From: an uncultured Clostridium sp.
GTDB taxonomy: Bacteria > Bacillota > Clostridia > TANB77 > CAG-508
DNA: 16,658 bases
NCBI GenBank assembly: GCA_946497585.1
Contig: CAMMLF010000021.1
Span: 1-16,658, forward strand
Reading direction: 5' to 3'
A model generated the notes under the pieces. That model searched no databases, had not been told where the DNA came from, and saw only the letters and a list, made by a program, of their open reading frames with translations. Made by a program: the position numbers and the translations under genes. Position 1 is the first letter of the stretch. Every line of letters begins with the position of its first letter. Positions 14,990 to 16,658 of this stretch are shown in pieces.

Positions 14990-15613
14990 TTAGAAATGAA
15001 AGTTCCTTACATAAGTAATCTTTTCACCTGTATCAACCGCTTTTAATGTTAATTTAAATTTGTATACCACATCTCTTTTCAGATTACCAACACTAAAACT
15101 GACTCTTTCGCTACTTGATGTATCAAAGCTTTCTTCCATAACTACAGAGTTATCGTTTATACAAGTAATAGTAACACCTTCAATTTTTAGGAAATCATCA
15201 TTTCTTTTATCATCAATGAAGGTTAGTTTGTCAGTATTTAATAAAATGAATATACTCTTTTTATCATAGGAATTACTTTCTTCGTATAATACAATATCAG
15301 AGTAGAAATCATCATCGACATATCCTAATTCGATATAATCAGGAATTGAGATAGTTTCGGTTGGTTCAGGTGTCTGCTCAGCTGAAAGAATCGTATCGGA
15401 TTCCAGAGGCTGGGCTGTTTCTGCTGTTTGTTCATCCGAAAGAACCATAGCAGATTCTTGAGTTTGAGCTGTTTCTGACGTCTGCATAGATTCTGGAGTC
15501 TGTTCATCTCCACCGACACCTCCCAAGGCTAGAGGAAAGATCAAAATAAAGAGAAAGACTGCAGCAATGAATGCGGGAAAATCGTGAAATTCGGACTTTT
15601 CGTGGTTCATCAT
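14990..15613 (-). CDS. Membrane-anchored or secreted protein with Thr/Glu/Gln-rich repeats
   Basis: I do not recognise this 207-residue protein. A hydrophobic segment at about 12-34 (FPAFIAAVFLFILIFPLALGGVGG) is a signal anchor or signal peptide; no lipobox Cys is present. Residues of about 35-90 form a low-complexity stalk of roughly three degenerate units built on (S)(D/A)EQT(P/A)E... and QTxE. The rest (about 95-207) is polar and probably beta-rich, with alternating hydrophobics. It ends in a Lys/Val-rich strand pattern (VVYKFKLTLKAVDTGEKITYVRNF) that recalls an immunoglobulin-like extracellular fold. The start has GGGGAGC upstream; ATG 15610 is an equal alternative. The gene is visibly richer in GC than its neighbours, lies on the opposite strand, and has its own promoter and terminator, all suggesting recent acquisition. 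Confidence 0.75.
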   Translation of the reverse strand: MMNHEKSEFHDFPAFIAAVFLFILIFPLALGGVGGDEQTPESMQTSETAQTQESAMVLSDEQTAETAQPLESDTILSAEQTPEPTETISIPDYIELGYVDDDFYSDIVLYEESNSYDKKSIFILLNTDKLTFIDDKRNDDFLKIEGVTITCINDNSVVMEESFDTSSSERVSFSVGNLKRDVVYKFKLTLKAVDTGEKITYVRNFHF

Positions 15614-15635
15614 GTGATGAGCTCCCCTTTCAAAA

Positions 15636-15707
15636 ATATAGTATATACATTATATCATATAGTATACATAAAGTCAAGTTGCAACAAAAATGATAGTATA
15701 AATACAT
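15636..15707. promoter_or_regulatory. Three operator-like direct repeats at the minus-strand promoter
   Basis: Copies of an ATAGTATA(n)ACAT-type motif lie at 15636-15650 (ATATAGTATATACAT, over the start side), 15657-15669 (ATATAGTATACAT, in the -35/-10 spacer) and 15693-15707 (ATAGTATAAATACAT, upstream). The middle spacing varies by two bases each time. The placement suits a repressor site. No cognate regulator is identified. Confidence 0.45.
15649..15677 (-). promoter_or_regulatory. Strong minus-strand promoter
   Basis: Read on the minus strand: TTGACT (15677-15672), a 17-base spacer, TATAAT (15654-15649) with an extended TGA directly before it. The predicted start near 15642 leaves a leader of about 29 bases before the ATG at 15613. 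Confidence 0.82.
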
Positions 15708-15732
15708 ATATAATTATATAGCAATTCCAGCA

Positions 15733-15761
15733 TTGACTATCTAGTATTATAATGGTATTAT
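15733..15761 (+). promoter_or_regulatory. Promoter for the phosphotransferase gene
   Basis: TTGACT (15733-15738), a 17-base spacer and TATTAT (15756-15761) with an extended TGG at 15753-15755. The predicted start near 15768 leaves a leader of about 29 bases, which excludes the in-frame ATG at 15752 as the start. Confidence 0.75.
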
Positions 15762-15796
15762 TAACAAAAACTTTAACTAGGTTTAAGGAGATAATA

Positions 15797-16585
15797 ATGA
15801 ATGATAATAATTTAGAAAAGATTCTAAAAGAAAGCTATGAAATTCAAATAAATGATATAACAAAAAATTCTGACTCTACTGATGGTAATGTTTATTTAAT
15901 TGAAAGTGAAAATAGCAAATACATTTTTAAAATCTATGATAATTTGGAACATACACAATCAATGATAAACTTACATAATTTCTTAAATGAAAACAATTTC
16001 TATGTACCTAAAATTATACCAACAAAAAATAAAGAATATTATAAAAAATATGATGATAATTACATTGTAATGTATTCTTTTTTAGAAGGTAGTCAATTAA
16101 AAAATAAAATTCAAACAATTGAAAGTGAAGCCATTTCAAAACTTGCTAAAGAAATACGTAGACTACATGACTTAACGGTTAATGTAAATTTTAATTTAAA
16201 CACGATTGAATTTAATATTGGACAAGAATTTGAAAGAAAATCAATTTTGCATTTTGATTTAACAAAGGATAATATCTTTATAAATAAAGATAAAATTGGG
16301 TTTATAGATTTTGATGATGCAAAATTCGGTCCATCTGTTTATGATGTGGCAATAACAATTTCATTATTATTCTTATCTAAGAGTAGAGGTGCTGAATTAG
16401 ATAAGATAAAAACATTCATTGATTCCTACTACGAAAGTGATACTCAAAATAAAGAAATTGAATTACCATACATAAAAAGTATTGCATTAAAGTGGATTGA
16501 TTATTTGCTTACAAAAAATAGTTTTGATACATCTACAAAAGAGAGCTTTGAAGTAAAGAAGAAATTGATAGAAGAATATTTGTAG
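15797..16585 (+). CDS. APH/choline-kinase family phosphotransferase
   Basis: This 262-residue protein has the aminoglycoside phosphotransferase/choline kinase fold. The N-lobe strands (GNVYLIESENSKYIFKIYD) include a probable ATP-binding Lys. The catalytic loop reads HFDLTKDN (152-159), with D154 and N159 matching the family H-x-D-x4-N pattern, and the metal-binding segment is IDFDDA (170-175). It should transfer the gamma-phosphate of ATP to a small hydroxylated substrate such as a sugar, choline or an antibiotic; the substrate cannot be told. AAGGAG at 15785-15790 sets the start at 15797, and the promoter lies just upstream. It is divergent from the minus-strand gene, sharing a 180-base intergenic region, and the next gene starts 25 bases after the stop, so the two are likely co-transcribed. 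Resistance should not be assumed. Confidence 0.85.
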   Translation: MNDNNLEKILKESYEIQINDITKNSDSTDGNVYLIESENSKYIFKIYDNLEHTQSMINLHNFLNENNFYVPKIIPTKNKEYYKKYDDNYIVMYSFLEGSQLKNKIQTIESEAISKLAKEIRRLHDLTVNVNFNLNTIEFNIGQEFERKSILHFDLTKDNIFINKDKIGFIDFDDAKFGPSVYDVAITISLLFLSKSRGAELDKIKTFIDSYYESDTQNKEIELPYIKSIALKWIDYLLTKNSFDTSTKESFEVKKKLIEEYL

Positions 16586-16610
16586 AATGAATAAATTATA
16601 GGAGCTATTT

Positions 16611-16658
16611 ATGAAAAAATTGAATTTAATATTAGTTTTGAATAAAGAAGAAACAAAA
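16611..16658 (+). CDS. Start of a further gene, cut by the window edge
   Basis: Only 16 codons are present, beginning MKKLNLILVLNKEE. AGGAG (16600-16604) precedes the ATG by six bases. The hydrophobic first strand followed by NKEETK resembles the opening of some Nudix hydrolases, but this is too little sequence for an assignment. It probably forms an operon with the phosphotransferase. Confidence 0.6.
   Translation, partial: MKKLNLILVLNKEETK

Noticed and set aside
15752..15796. Upstream start for the phosphotransferase
   Set aside because: This ATG overlaps the -10 region of the predicted promoter, and AAGGAG lies before the ATG at 15797.
15797..16585. Assignment as an aminoglycoside-resistance gene
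   Set aside because: Only the general APH/choline-kinase motifs are visible; the fold covers many substrates.
1..16658. tRNA or rRNA genes
   Set aside because: No cloverleaf-like segments with TTC and A-box signals, and no rRNA-like sequence, were seen on either strand.

Overview
The window looks like part of a chromosome from a very AT-rich Bacillota, most likely an uncultured Clostridia lineage. This is inferred from AGA-dominated codon use, purine-rich Shine-Dalgarno sites, TTGACA/TATAAT promoters, a Firmicute-style four-S1-domain RpsA, and the linked set rpsO-pnp, cmk, rpsA and typA. No species can be named from sequence alone.

Layout. (1) 1-1384: a CNNM/CorC-type membrane protein with a near-perfect consensus promoter. 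(2) 1606-4326: rpsO and pnp, in the classic order. (3) 4545-7608: the pnp terminator, a new promoter, then two membrane glycosyltransferases (a processive-type GT2 and a GT-C enzyme), a likely cell-surface glycan pair. (4) 7802-13430: a P-loop ATPase with an Asp23/Gls24-like tail, a Cmk-PlsC fusion, the S1 protein and TypA, all on the + strand. (5) 13593-14567: a class I O-methyltransferase and a small three-helix membrane protein, closed by a terminator. (6) 14885-15677: a minus-strand unit of base composition unlike its neighbours. It encodes a membrane-anchored or secreted protein with a Thr/Glu/Gln-rich repeat stalk, and has its own strong promoter, operator-like repeats and terminator. 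(7) 15733-16658: an APH/choline-kinase-fold phosphotransferase and the first 16 codons of a further gene.

The most striking feature is not a gene. Most intergenic gaps between 1.38 and 11.6 kb hold a copy of a 130-215 bp palindromic element that is much more GC-rich than its surroundings. Intact copies have 17-21 bp inner terminal inverted repeats (type AAGCTACAATATATGTTC...), and two have outer arms (TTACAATTCACAG...CTGTGAATTGTAA). Copies lie in both orientations. Where one arm differs between copies, the other arm usually carries the matching change, so pairing is kept while sequence drifts. No transposase is present. A second, unrelated palindrome (13434-13557) follows typA. These look like an ERIC/BOX/RUP-like or MITE-like family embedded in transcribed housekeeping gaps, possibly acting on mRNA processing or stability.

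Two fused proteins also deserve attention. Cmk and PlsC are one polypeptide at a locus that in many Clostridia reads cmk-plsC-ispH-rpsA, and the ispH part is absent here. The upstream ATPase appears to carry a C-terminal Asp23/Gls24-like domain.
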